Shown here: piece after piece, positions 27,721 to 35,118 of the stretch
How the letters are laid out: each line of letters begins with the position of its first letter
How positions within the stretch are numbered: position 1 is the first letter of the stretch
Assembly (NCBI RefSeq): GCF_002091675.1
Contig: NZ_BDAE01000002.1
Span: 57,481 to 121,480, forward strand
Reading direction: 5' to 3'
Length of the DNA stretch: 64,000 bases
DNA from: Pseudomonas luteola NBRC 103146
Lineage (GTDB): Bacteria; Pseudomonadota; Gammaproteobacteria; Pseudomonadales; Pseudomonadaceae
Translations under genes and position numbers: made by a program
Notes under the pieces: generated by a model
What the model was told of the DNA's origin: nothing
Databases searched by the model: none
What the model saw: only the letters and a program-made list of their open reading frames with translations

Positions 27721-27790
27721 CCTGTGAACAACACCCTTTAGCGCCATGTTTTAGCAGTTAAAGTCTGCTCTATTGGGCCAAGGTCCTGAC

Positions 27791-28278
27791 TTACCCACGT
27801 TACACGTGGAGCACCTTGTGGATAACCCTAGGATACCTGTCTGCTGCCCTTAAAATATAAGGCTTACAGATAGATGGTTACTTTTTGATCAATCGTACAG
27901 AGGGTAGTAGTAACCAACCTCAGATAGTTATCAACATACCCACTAATAATATGAGCAAGCCTGTTGATAACATTTGGAAGACTCCACGCAAGCCGCATGT
28001 GGCAAGGCCTAGCGAGAATTGGTTAAAAAATGAGCGGTTATTTTCAAATGCAGGATGCTGGTTTTATACACGTTTTCGGCGAGCAAGGTTGTGTATAACC
28101 TTGGGGTACATGGCCAGACGCCATGTACCACCGTCTCTCTAGAGGCATGCTCAAAAAATGATCAACGCTGGAGTACGTCCGTTTATCCACGCTCCTAGGG
28201 TCGCTACGCCAGGTTTTTCATGCAGAAATCGCTGGGTTCAACGTTATGCACGGTTAACGCGAGTAAGCCTGTGAATAA
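27791..28278. repeat. Array of inverted DnaA-box-like pairs (candidate DnaA-binding locus)
   Basis: The 734-nt gap 27721-28454 has no convincing gene but carries nine 9-mers like TTATNCACA. They form four inverted pairs: TTACCCACG 27791 with TGTGGATAA 27817; TTATCAACA 27928 with TGTTGATAA 27962; TTATACACG 28064 with TGTGTATAA 28090; TTATGCACG 28244 with TGTGAATAA 28270; plus a lone TTATCCACG at 28183. Three pairs have exactly 17 nt between boxes, one has 25. The reverse boxes sit in a longer degenerate unit, GAGCAAGCCTGT..ATAAC, at 27809, 27953, 28081 and 28261. TGTGGATAA, TGTGTATAA and TGTGAATAA are exact TTATNCACA on the minus strand. Could be a DnaA titration, reactivation or secondary origin site; no dnaA or other replication gene is nearby. 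Confidence 0.65.
28105..28129. other. Perfect hairpin inside the DnaA-box array
   Basis: GGTACATGG, loop CCAGACG, CCATGTACC: a 9-bp perfect stem directly after the third box pair. It has no T-run, so it is not an obvious terminator; it could be a cruciform or protein site. Confidence 0.45.
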
Positions 28279-28454
28279 CATCTGAATGGTTGTACACAGC
28301 CCTTATACTGTCTGGCTCTTGAGAGGTCGATCAAAAAACAACCAGGATGCCAATAGCTGATTTTAGAGCTGTTTCGCTATAACTGTACCGCCTCAAGCGA
28401 CAAAGAGTGCGTTACTCTCCGGGTATTTCCTTTCGACTTCAAGGAGCTGCATCG

Positions 28455-29216
28455 ATGACTTCGACTTTGTTCATTACCGGCGCAACATCCGGCTTTGGCG
28501 CGGCTACTGCGCGCCGCTTTGCCAAGGATGGGTGGTCCCTGATCATTACTGGCCGTCGCGAGGATCGCCTGAGCGCGTTAGCAGAAGAGCTTTCCGCGCA
28601 CACCAAGGTGCATCCGATTGTGCTGGACGTTCGGGATCGTGCAGCTGTCGAGGCGGCAGTCAACGGGTTGCCTGAAGCGTTTTCGACCCTGCGTGGTCTG
28701 GTCAATAATGCGGGGCTGGCCTTAGGTACTACACCTGCTCAGCAGTGCGATCTGGATGATTGGGACACCATGGTCGATACCAATATCAAGGGTGTCCTGT
28801 ATTGCACGCGCTTGTTATTACCCAGACTGATTGCTTACGGTGCGGGCGCTGGCATCGTCAATCTGGGCTCGGTTGCCGGTAACTGGCCGTACCCGGGTAG
28901 CCATGTCTATGGCGCTACCAAGGCGTTCGTCAAACAGTTTACCTTGAACCTGCGCTGCGATCTGCAGGGCACAGGCGTCCGTGTGACCAACATCGAGCCG
29001 GGGCTTTCCGAGACTGAGTTCTCCGTGGTGCGCTTTGGTGGCGACAAGAGCAAAGCCGACGCCGTATATGCCGGAACTGACCCACTGACACCGGATGATA
29101 TCGCCGAGTCGATCCATTGGGCTTTGAACCAGCCCAAGCATGTCAATATCAATCGGATCGAGCTTATGGCGACCTGCCAAGCCTGGAACGGGTTCAATAT
29201 TCATCGAAGCGAGTGA
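28455..29216 (+). CDS. Short-chain dehydrogenase, YdfG-like
   Basis: A 253-residue classical SDR. The cofactor motif TGATSGFG is at residues about 8-15, followed by GRREDRL, which suits NADP; then NNAG near residue 85, the catalytic serine in NLGSVAGNWPY and the YGATK Tyr-Lys pair near residue 151. The sequence resembles YdfG, an NADP-dependent 3-hydroxy acid/L-allo-threonine dehydrogenase that also reduces malonic semialdehyde. AAGGAG lies 9 nt before the ATG at 28455. It stands alone between the DnaA-box array and the GH5 region. Natural substrate not deducible. Confidence 0.88.
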   Translation: MTSTLFITGATSGFGAATARRFAKDGWSLIITGRREDRLSALAEELSAHTKVHPIVLDVRDRAAVEAAVNGLPEAFSTLRGLVNNAGLALGTTPAQQCDLDDWDTMVDTNIKGVLYCTRLLLPRLIAYGAGAGIVNLGSVAGNWPYPGSHVYGATKAFVKQFTLNLRCDLQGTGVRVTNIEPGLSETEFSVVRFGGDKSKADAVYAGTDPLTPDDIAESIHWALNQPKHVNINRIELMATCQAWNGFNIHRSE

Positions 29217-29225
29217 CAGCATAAT

Positions 29226-29250
29226 GACGGCAGAGTATGTCTCTGCCGTC
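29226..29250 (+). terminator. Hairpin after the SDR gene
   Basis: GACGGCAGAG-TATGT-CTCTGCCGTC, a perfect 10-bp stem 10 nt after the stop, without a T-run. Confidence 0.5.
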
Positions 29251-29716
29251 TACGATAGCTGTCGATACAGCTGAAACGATATAGCGCCGCTTATTGGCGT
29301 GTCCCATGCTTGAGAGCTTATACGCTCAAGGTCTTTTTGAAAGAGCTTTTCGTCTCATGCTGGCAAGGAGTCAGCATTCTGACACATAGGAGCAGAATGC
29401 CAGAATGATGACGCAGTAATAGCGTCAGGAATAACCATAATGCCATCATGGGTTGCGGCTCAATGGCCTTAGTAACCGGTTATCTTCTTTTCTTCCATCT
29501 CCTCGCTAAACCCCTTCCTTGAGGCGCTCAATTAAACGGGCGACGAACGGTCATCGCTTTGGCTGGCCTGTTTCTTGGTAATTGGCACGCCCCTTGAATA
29601 AGTACTGACGTGACGCCGCGTTAGGGTCACCGGGAACATTCAACTTTTGAAGCCTTATTAAGTTTAATAATTATTAATAAGGCACAGTTAATTAGTTTAA
29701 AGAAGAATGTTTTCAT
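29251..29716. other. Non-coding interval upstream of the first GH5 leader
   Basis: No supportable gene. AT content rises toward 29640-29710, where GCCTTATTAA (29652-29661) and TTAATAAGGC (29674-29683) form a perfect inverted repeat around a 12-nt AT-only-like spacer. That palindrome is a candidate regulator site or the distal promoter region of the first GH5 gene. Confidence 0.45.
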
Positions 29717-29736
29717 CGCCATTCCTGGTATTGGCA
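29717..29736 (+). repeat. Leader element A, copy 1
   Basis: The string CGCCAT..GGTATTGGCA, able to pair GCCA with TGGC, occurs 313 nt upstream of the first GH5 gene. It recurs at 31988-32005 and 33707-33726 in front of the other two GH5 genes, always 101-113 nt before the three-hairpin element. Confidence 0.7.
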
Positions 29737-29829
29737 TTTCATTGCCGACTGAACTTTTCGCATTTTGCAAAAAGTTCATAAGAGTGCAATGCCCGACAAT
29801 AACGGTTTAGTACGCTGTTTATTGTTGCT

Positions 29830-29900
29830 GCTGGTTTTGACCGGCAAATACTTTCCATAGCTCAGGGTTGAGTGCAGGGAAGTTCATTCGGAAGGATGAA
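29830..29900 (+). ncRNA. Conserved three-hairpin leader RNA, copy 1 (upstream of GH5 gene 1)
   Basis: P1 is GCTGGT-TTTG-ACCGGC (29830-29845). The linker AAATA follows. P2 is ACTTTCC (29850-29856) with GGGAAGT (29877-29883), enclosing P3 CTCA-GGGT-TGAG (29861-29872). P4 follows as TTCATTC-GGAA-GGATGAA (29883-29899 or 29900), closed by a GNRA-type loop. The same architecture stands before the other two GH5 genes with compensating base changes in P1 and P2. It ends about 130 nt before the start codon. No known riboswitch consensus that I can recall fits. Confidence 0.6.
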
Positions 29901-30029
29901 GTTAATCCCGTGCCAGTTATTGGCTCGGCCTAGATACAACTCAACGTGAAACGCGACTGTTGCGCCAGCCCTTTAATAATGGGCTATGGAAACGCTCGTG
30001 CTAAAAAACACTAGCAGTTTGGTGAATAG

Positions 30030-31775
30030 ATGAAAACTTCTGCTTCTTTTGTTTTAAATAAAATCAGTTCCACCCGTTTTTTTAAGAAAGTTCTTCCGTT
30101 GGCTGCTGCCGTAGCCTTGGCCAGCCCTGCTGTTCATGCAGAACAGGTTGATCTGGTAGGTTTAAACCTGTCAGGTGCAGGCTTTGCTGCCCAGGTATTG
30201 CCAGGTATCGACGGTACCAACTACATTTTCCCGGTTGAATCCTATTTCCAGCAGTGGAACGCCAAGGGTATCAAGCTGATCCGCTTTCCCATCATCTGGG
30301 AGCGCCTGCAGCCGACCCTGGGTGGCGCACTGGACCCTACCTATACCGCGCTGATCGACCGTACGTTCGGCTATGCCAACAAATACGGTATGAAGATCAT
30401 CCTGGACCTGCATAACTACACCATGTATCGCGGCACCATCATTGGTACGGGTAACGTGAGCTACAACCACTACCAGCAGATCATGACCCTGATCGCCCAG
30501 CGCTGGAGCGGCCAGCCGTCCCTGTATGCTTATGACATCATGAACGAGCCGCATGATTCGATGACCCAGTGGCCCATCATGGCTCAGTACGGCATCAATG
30601 GCGTTCGTTCGGTGGACAAGGTCAAGCCGATCATGATCGAAGGTAACGGCTGGTCCGAAGCGACCCGTTGGCCATGGTGGAACGATTCCCTGCTGAACCT
30701 GAAGGATCCGTCCAACAACCTGATCTTCCAGGCGCACTCGTATTTCGACGAGGATGCCGGTGGTAACTACACCGCCATCGACGTGAACAAGCTGGACGCC
30801 AACTACGGCGTCGAGCGTGTGAAGCCGTTCGTGGAGTGGCTGAAGAAGAATGGCAAGAGGGGCATGATCGGCGAGTTCGGTGTACCGGATAACAATCCGC
30901 GCTGGAATCTGCTCATGGACAACATGCTGGCTTATTTGAAGCAGAACTGTATTCCTGCTACGTACTGGGCTGCAGGTCCAGGCTGGGGCAGCTACTTTCT
31001 GTCGGTCGAGCCGATCAATGGGCAGGATCGTCCTCAGTGGCCGACCCTGAAGAAGTACATTGATAACACTACCTGTACAGCGATTGGCCCGTTCACGGCA
31101 CCGGTTGCGACGACGCCTACTCCGGCTCCGACACCCACCGTGCCTTCAACCAGCACAGGCTATTCGAGCGCTATCAACAACTTTACCAATGCAGACTGGC
31201 TCAACGGTGTATACAGAAAGGCAGCAGGCTTCTCCGTAGCGGCGACATCAGGCAACACGGCAGCATTCAAGATAGGTACTTCGGTACGTCTGGCGAATGG
31301 CCTCGTAACCAAAATCTCGTCCGTTCAGGTAGTGGGTAGCAACATGAGCGTCTGGGTAAACAGCTCGGCACTGGATGGTGCCGTTGTGGGTTACCCGAAC
31401 AAGCTGACCGTGGCGGACGCGGCAGGTACGGGGGCGACTACCCCTGCGCCGACGCCAGCCCCGACTGCACCCGCACCGACGCCTGCGCCAACCGCTCCGG
31501 CCGTTGTTGCGACCAGTACGATGAACAATTTCACCAATACTGATTGGCTGAACGGTGTCATGCGCAAGGCGGCTGCGATTTCGCTTCCGGCAACGACAGC
31601 CAACACGTCAGCCTTCAAGACCGGTGCTTCGGTACGGTTGGCCAATGGGCAGGTCTACAAGATCAAGTCAGTACAGATGGTGGGTAGCAACATGAGTGTT
31701 TTCCTGGACACCCCGACGCTTCTCAACGGTTCCGCCGTTGGTTATCCAAACGCGCTGACGGTAGTTAGCCAGTAA
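30030..31775 (+). CDS. Secreted GH5 glycosidase with two C-terminal repeat modules
   Basis: A 581-residue exported cellulase-family glycoside hydrolase. Signal peptide residues 1-37 (cleavage after VHA), GH5 catalytic barrel about 38-355 with acid/base Glu173 in DIMNEP and nucleophile Glu282 in IGEFGVPD, then a Pro/Thr-rich linker (about 357-378), a module of about 85 residues, a second Pro/Ala/Thr linker and a second copy of the module (about 500-581). Both modules share NNFTN-DWLNGV-RKAA, SVRLANG and VGSNMSV. The linkers suggest the modules bind a polysaccharide or a surface. Starts after GGTGA. It is followed by a good terminator, so it is monocistronic. Substrate (beta-glucan, mannan or own matrix) cannot be told. 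Confidence 0.88.
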   Translation: MKTSASFVLNKISSTRFFKKVLPLAAAVALASPAVHAEQVDLVGLNLSGAGFAAQVLPGIDGTNYIFPVESYFQQWNAKGIKLIRFPIIWERLQPTLGGALDPTYTALIDRTFGYANKYGMKIILDLHNYTMYRGTIIGTGNVSYNHYQQIMTLIAQRWSGQPSLYAYDIMNEPHDSMTQWPIMAQYGINGVRSVDKVKPIMIEGNGWSEATRWPWWNDSLLNLKDPSNNLIFQAHSYFDEDAGGNYTAIDVNKLDANYGVERVKPFVEWLKKNGKRGMIGEFGVPDNNPRWNLLMDNMLAYLKQNCIPATYWAAGPGWGSYFLSVEPINGQDRPQWPTLKKYIDNTTCTAIGPFTAPVATTPTPAPTPTVPSTSTGYSSAINNFTNADWLNGVYRKAAGFSVAATSGNTAAFKIGTSVRLANGLVTKISSVQVVGSNMSVWVNSSALDGAVVGYPNKLTVADAAGTGATTPAPTPAPTAPAPTPAPTAPAVVATSTMNNFTNTDWLNGVMRKAAAISLPATTANTSAFKTGASVRLANGQVYKIKSVQMVGSNMSVFLDTPTLLNGSAVGYPNALTVVSQ

Positions 31776-31792
31776 CCGATCCGGGAACACAG

Positions 31793-31820
31793 AACGGGGA
31801 CGTTTAAGTCCCCGTTTTTT
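31793..31820 (+). terminator. Rho-independent terminator after GH5 gene 1
   Basis: AACGGGGAC-GTTTAA-GTCCCCGTT followed by TTTT: a 9-bp stem with a T-run. Confidence 0.85.
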
Positions 31821-31987
31821 ATAGGGCTCGATTCTTCAGCCCAAGTATTTTTTGGCGTTGATAAGGCGGTGCCTCAGGCCAAATTGCAGTGTTTGGCATG
31901 GACATTGAATAGTAAGGGTCAACGCTGGAAAACTGACAGCTTTCTCAACACTTGAAGCTGCTTACAACGCGGCCCCAGCGGTTATTT

Positions 31988-32005
31988 CGCCATCAGGTAT
32001 TGGCA
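31988..32005 (+). repeat. Leader element A, copy 2
   Basis: CGCCATCAGGTATTGGCA, the second copy of the element found upstream of each GH5 gene; the centre is two bases shorter than in copies 1 and 3. It lies 295 nt before the GH5 gene 2 start. Confidence 0.65.
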
Positions 32006-32088
32006 TCCAGGGTGTAACGAAGCAGCGTTGTACCGCTGTATCACACCCGCCTGGCAGGGCAATTTTTTAGATTGTCTGTTGCTATCGT

Positions 32089-32162
32089 CAGCGGCTGTTC
32101 GCGCTGGCAAATACTTTCCACAGCTCAGGACTGAGTGCCGGAAAGTTTCATCGTAAGGATGA
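32089..32162 (+). ncRNA. Conserved three-hairpin leader RNA, copy 2 (upstream of GH5 gene 2)
   Basis: P1 is CAGCG-GCTGTTCG-CGCTG (32089-32106). P2 is ACTTTCC (32113-32119) with GGAAAGT (32140-32146), where the T-G wobble of copy 1 is a T-A pair. P3 is CTCA-GGAC-TGAG (32124-32135); both loop bases differ from copy 1 while the stem is kept. P4 is TCATC-GTAAG-GATGA (32148-32162). The single-stranded GGCAAATAC stretch between P1 and P2 is identical to copy 1. The AGGATG in P4 resembles a CsrA/RsmA binding core. Confidence 0.6.
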
Positions 32163-32282
32163 CACTCGGCTCGGCCACCCATGGCCGGTTCACGGCGTAC
32201 GCCAGATTTATCTTGTCGACTTCCCCGATCCAGGGGCTGGCTTTCTGCGCCTTGAACATCACTAGCAGTAATGGTGAGCTTA

Positions 32283-33347
32283 ATGAAATCTCTGTCCGTC
32301 CTGAATGCAATCAGGTCTGTTCGTGTCTTGAAAAAAGTGCTGCCTGTGCTGGCAGCAGGAGCGTTGTTCAGCTCGGTTGTCCAGGCTGAGCCGGTTGATC
32401 TCGTCGGTCTCAATATGTCCGGTGCCGATTTTGCCGGACAGGTTTTGCCTGGCGTGAACGGTACTAACTACATCTTTCCAACCGAGTCCTATTTCCAGCA
32501 GTGGAGCGCAAGGGGCATCAAGCTGATTCGCTTTCCAATCCTGTGGGAGCGCTTGCAGCCAACGCTCAATGGCAATCTGGACGCAACCTATGCAGGCTTG
32601 ATCGACCAGACCTTTGCGTATGCGCAGAAATACAACGTGAAGGTCATTCTGGATCTGCATAACTATGCGCGTTATCGCGGCCAGATCATTGGTACGAGCG
32701 GCGTCCCGTACAGCAGTTATCAGAACGTGATGACCCGCATCGCTCAGCGTTGGAGTGGGCAATCGTCACTGTATGCCTACGACATCATGAACGAACCCAA
32801 CGGTGCATTGGCATATTGGCCTACTGCTGCTCAGTACGGGATCAATGGCGTCCGGGCAGTCGATAAGGTAAGGCCTATCCTGATAGAGGGTAACGGCTGG
32901 GCCGAAGCGACACGCTGGGCCCAGTGGAACGACTCCCTGTTGAGTCTGAAAGACCCGTCCAACAAGATTATCTTCGAAGCCCATAGTTACTTCGATGAAA
33001 ACGCTGGCGGCACCTACGAAACCGTTGATGTAAACAAGCTGGACGTGAATTATGGCGTCGAGCGTGTGAGGCCCTTCGTGGAGTGGCTGAAGAAGAACGG
33101 CAAGCAAGGCATGATCGGCGAGTTCGGCGTACCGGATAACAATCCGCGCTGGAATATCCTGGTCGACAACATGCTGGCCTACCTGAAGCAGAACTGCATA
33201 CCGGCAACCTACTGGGCCGCAGGTCCGGGCTGGGGCAGCTATAGCCTGGCTGTTGAGCCTGTCAACGGTGTGGAGCGCCCGCAGTGGCCGACGCTGAAGA
33301 AGTACATTAACACTACCAGCTGCACCGCATACGGTCCGCTTAAATAA
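32283..33347 (+). CDS. Secreted GH5 glycosidase (gene 2 of three)
   Basis: A 354-residue GH5 enzyme consisting only of a signal peptide (about residues 1-35, cleavage after VQA) and the catalytic barrel. The catalytic glutamates are present in DIMNEPNGAL and IGEFGVPDNN. It is closely similar to the catalytic domain of gene 1 along its whole length but lacks the linker and C-terminal modules. I place the start at 32283, where GGTGA lies 5 nt upstream as in gene 1; the ATG at 32271 overlaps that site. It has its own copy of the structured leader and its own terminator, so it is a separate transcription unit. Confidence 0.88.
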   Translation: MKSLSVLNAIRSVRVLKKVLPVLAAGALFSSVVQAEPVDLVGLNMSGADFAGQVLPGVNGTNYIFPTESYFQQWSARGIKLIRFPILWERLQPTLNGNLDATYAGLIDQTFAYAQKYNVKVILDLHNYARYRGQIIGTSGVPYSSYQNVMTRIAQRWSGQSSLYAYDIMNEPNGALAYWPTAAQYGINGVRAVDKVRPILIEGNGWAEATRWAQWNDSLLSLKDPSNKIIFEAHSYFDENAGGTYETVDVNKLDVNYGVERVRPFVEWLKKNGKQGMIGEFGVPDNNPRWNILVDNMLAYLKQNCIPATYWAAGPGWGSYSLAVEPVNGVERPQWPTLKKYINTTSCTAYGPLK

Positions 33348-33357
33348 TGACGGTTCG

Positions 33358-33388
33358 AAAAAGCCCGGCCTACTGGTCCGGGCTTTTT
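33358..33388 (+). terminator. Rho-independent terminator after GH5 gene 2
   Basis: AAAGCCCGG and CCGGGCTTT pair around a 9-nt loop and run into TTTTT. Confidence 0.85.
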
Positions 33389-33706
33389 GCTGTCGGGCCC
33401 TTTTGGGTTCAGATCTAAATCCTTGATCCAGTAGATAAATTTCCCTTCTCTCGACGAGCGGTCGCCCTGATCACAGCGCAAACGCTTATGGTTGCGTCCC
33501 CCGGTTAACACGACCCGGATGATGGCTAAAGGCCGCATGCTGGCTGGGTTTTCCCAGGACCGGTTCCTGTATCGATATTGGCCTGCGCAAGGTATTTATC
33601 GGGTCAGCCAACGTGCTGTAAAAGGCGTGGCAGGCACTGAACGATCCTGCGTTTTCGATGCCATGCGATACCTCTCGGCGGGCGTTTTCATACCCCGTTC
33701 ATTATT
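33389..33706. other. Non-coding interval between GH5 genes 2 and 3
   Basis: 318 nt with no gene I can support. It precedes leader element A of gene 3 and probably holds the promoter; no clear hexamers are seen. Confidence 0.4.
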
Positions 33707-33726
33707 CGCCATTCCTGGTATTGGCA
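33707..33726 (+). repeat. Leader element A, copy 3
   Basis: Identical over 20 nt to copy 1 (CGCCAT..GGTATTGGCA), located 290 nt upstream of the GH5 gene 3 start and 107 nt before the three-hairpin element. Confidence 0.7.
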
Positions 33727-33813
33727 AATAGTTGCGTTTCGACTGTGCGGGCAATGCCTGTTCACCGATACGCATGCCCTCAATGGCGGCTTTTTAGGCC
33801 GTTCATTGTTGTC

Positions 33814-33887
33814 GCCAGCTCGATGATTAGCTGGCAAATACTTCCATCACTCAGGGTTGAGGTCGGGAAGTTCATCGTAAGGATGAA
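33814..33887 (+). ncRNA. Conserved three-hairpin leader RNA, copy 3 (upstream of GH5 gene 3)
   Basis: P1 is GCCAGCT-CGATGATT-AGCTGGC (33814-33835), a different sequence from copies 1 and 2 but fully paired. P2 is ACTTCC (33840-33845) with GGAAGT (33866-33871). P3 is CTCA-GGGT-TGAG (33850-33861). P4 is TTCATC-GTAAG-GATGAA (33871-33887). The AAATAC linker is kept. Preservation of pairing with changed P1 sequence argues for an RNA structure rather than a DNA site. Confidence 0.6.
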
Positions 33888-33996
33888 ATAACCGTCGGCT
33901 AAAATAATATAGCCGGTCAATTGGGACTTTTTTATATGGCTCTTTTGAGTCAGGGCATTGTTCGCGCGTAAAAAAGTTACTGGCAATTTGGTGAAT

Positions 33997-35061
33997 ATGA
34001 GTTTTTTATCTGTAACCCAACATTTTGGTATAACGCGAGGCGTATCTAAGGCACTTTCAATATGTGCGTTACTGGCTCTGGGAAGTACAACAGTACAGGC
34101 CGAGCAGGTTAATCTCGTTGGACTTAATATGGCAGGTGCCGAGTTTGCAGGTACGGTGTTGCCGGGTATTAATGAGAAGAACTATATCTTTGCCAAGGAA
34201 GAGACCTTCAAGAACTGGAGTGCAAGAGGAATAGGGCTGGTCCGCTTTCCCATTCTGTGGGAGCGGCTTCAGCCGGGGCTGGGATATTCCCTCGATCAGA
34301 CCTACGCCTCACTGATTTCCCGTTCACTGGACTATGCCCACAAATACAACATCCGGGTCATTCTGGATCTGCATAATTATGCGCGCTATCGCGGCCATAT
34401 CATCGGTACGAGCAGCGTACCGTATTATCGCTTCGAGAATGTCTGGAACCGGATCGCTCAGAAGTGGGGTAGCCACCCGGCCATTTATGGCTACGACATC
34501 ATGAATGAGCCCAACGGCGCCGTGGCGTACTGGCCTACAGCGGCGCAGTACGCCATCAACGGGATCCGGCAGGCTGACAAGGCTCACCTGATCTTTGTGG
34601 AAGGCAATGCCTGGGCCAGCGCCGAACGGTGGCCGGTGTGGAGCGACTCTCTCAAGGACTTGAAGGATCCTGTCAACAAGTTGATCTATGAGGCGCACGT
34701 CTATTTCGACGCCGATGGCGGTGGTTCCTACACCCAGCTGAGCGCTGACAGTTTGTCTGCTCAGGCTGGCGTCAATCGGGTGAAGCCCTTTGTGGAGTGG
34801 CTCAAGCAGAACAACAAGAAGGGCTTTATTGGAGAGTTTGGCGTACCGGATAACGATTCCCGCTGGAATGTGGTCATGGACAACATGCTGACCTACCTCA
34901 AGCAGCATTGCGTACCGGCCACCTACTGGGCCGCCGGTCCGGGTTGGGGTAATTACAGTCTGTCCGTCGAGCCTATCAATGGACAAAGCCGTCCGCAGTG
35001 GCCCACATTGAGAAAGCATCTGAACGACACCAGCTGTACCGCAATCGGTCCGGGTCGGTAA
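33997..35061 (+). CDS. Secreted GH5 glycosidase (gene 3 of three)
   Basis: A 354-residue GH5 enzyme with a signal peptide (about residues 1-35, cleavage after VQA) and a catalytic barrel only. Catalytic glutamates are in DIMNEPNGAV and IGEFGVPDND. It is the most diverged of the three paralogs, for example FKNWSARGIGLVRFP in place of the FQQWNAKGIKLIRFP of gene 1, yet no catalytic residue is lost. The ATG at 33997 follows TTTGGTGA directly; the upstream start at 33958 adds a charged stretch in front of the signal peptide. The three genes probably arose by tandem duplication including their leaders. Confidence 0.87.
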   Translation: MSFLSVTQHFGITRGVSKALSICALLALGSTTVQAEQVNLVGLNMAGAEFAGTVLPGINEKNYIFAKEETFKNWSARGIGLVRFPILWERLQPGLGYSLDQTYASLISRSLDYAHKYNIRVILDLHNYARYRGHIIGTSSVPYYRFENVWNRIAQKWGSHPAIYGYDIMNEPNGAVAYWPTAAQYAINGIRQADKAHLIFVEGNAWASAERWPVWSDSLKDLKDPVNKLIYEAHVYFDADGGGSYTQLSADSLSAQAGVNRVKPFVEWLKQNNKKGFIGEFGVPDNDSRWNVVMDNMLTYLKQHCVPATYWAAGPGWGNYSLSVEPINGQSRPQWPTLRKHLNDTSCTAIGPGR

Positions 35062-35082
35062 AACCGCTTCAACGAGACTATA

Positions 35083-35109
35083 CAGCCGGGCGTTTGGAGG
35101 GCCCGGCTG
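35083..35109. terminator. Hairpin between convergent GH5 gene 3 and the next gene
   Basis: CAGCCGGGC and GCCCGGCTG form a 9-bp GC-rich stem around a 9-nt loop, 21 nt after the GH5 stop. No T-run on either side, so termination is likely but not certain. Confidence 0.55.
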
Positions 35110-35118
35110 TTGATAACG

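Noticed and set aside
27885-28142. An 85-codon open frame inside the DnaA-box array
   Set aside because: No ribosome-binding site, low-complexity composition and overlap with the regularly spaced boxes. The periodic DNA pattern explains the sequence better.
27791-28278. The DnaA-box array as the main chromosomal origin
   Set aside because: Neither dnaA, dnaN, rpmH nor gidA-type genes are near, and box layout is regular pairs rather than a typical oriC cluster. A secondary role is left open.
29830-29900. The GH5 leader as a c-di-GMP-I (GEMM) riboswitch
   Set aside because: The GGCAAA string is suggestive, but the GNRA-tetraloop/receptor layout and the GCAAAGC segment are missing.
33492-33731. 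A 79-codon open frame before GH5 gene 3
   Set aside because: It runs into the conserved leader element A, which is non-coding in the other two copies.
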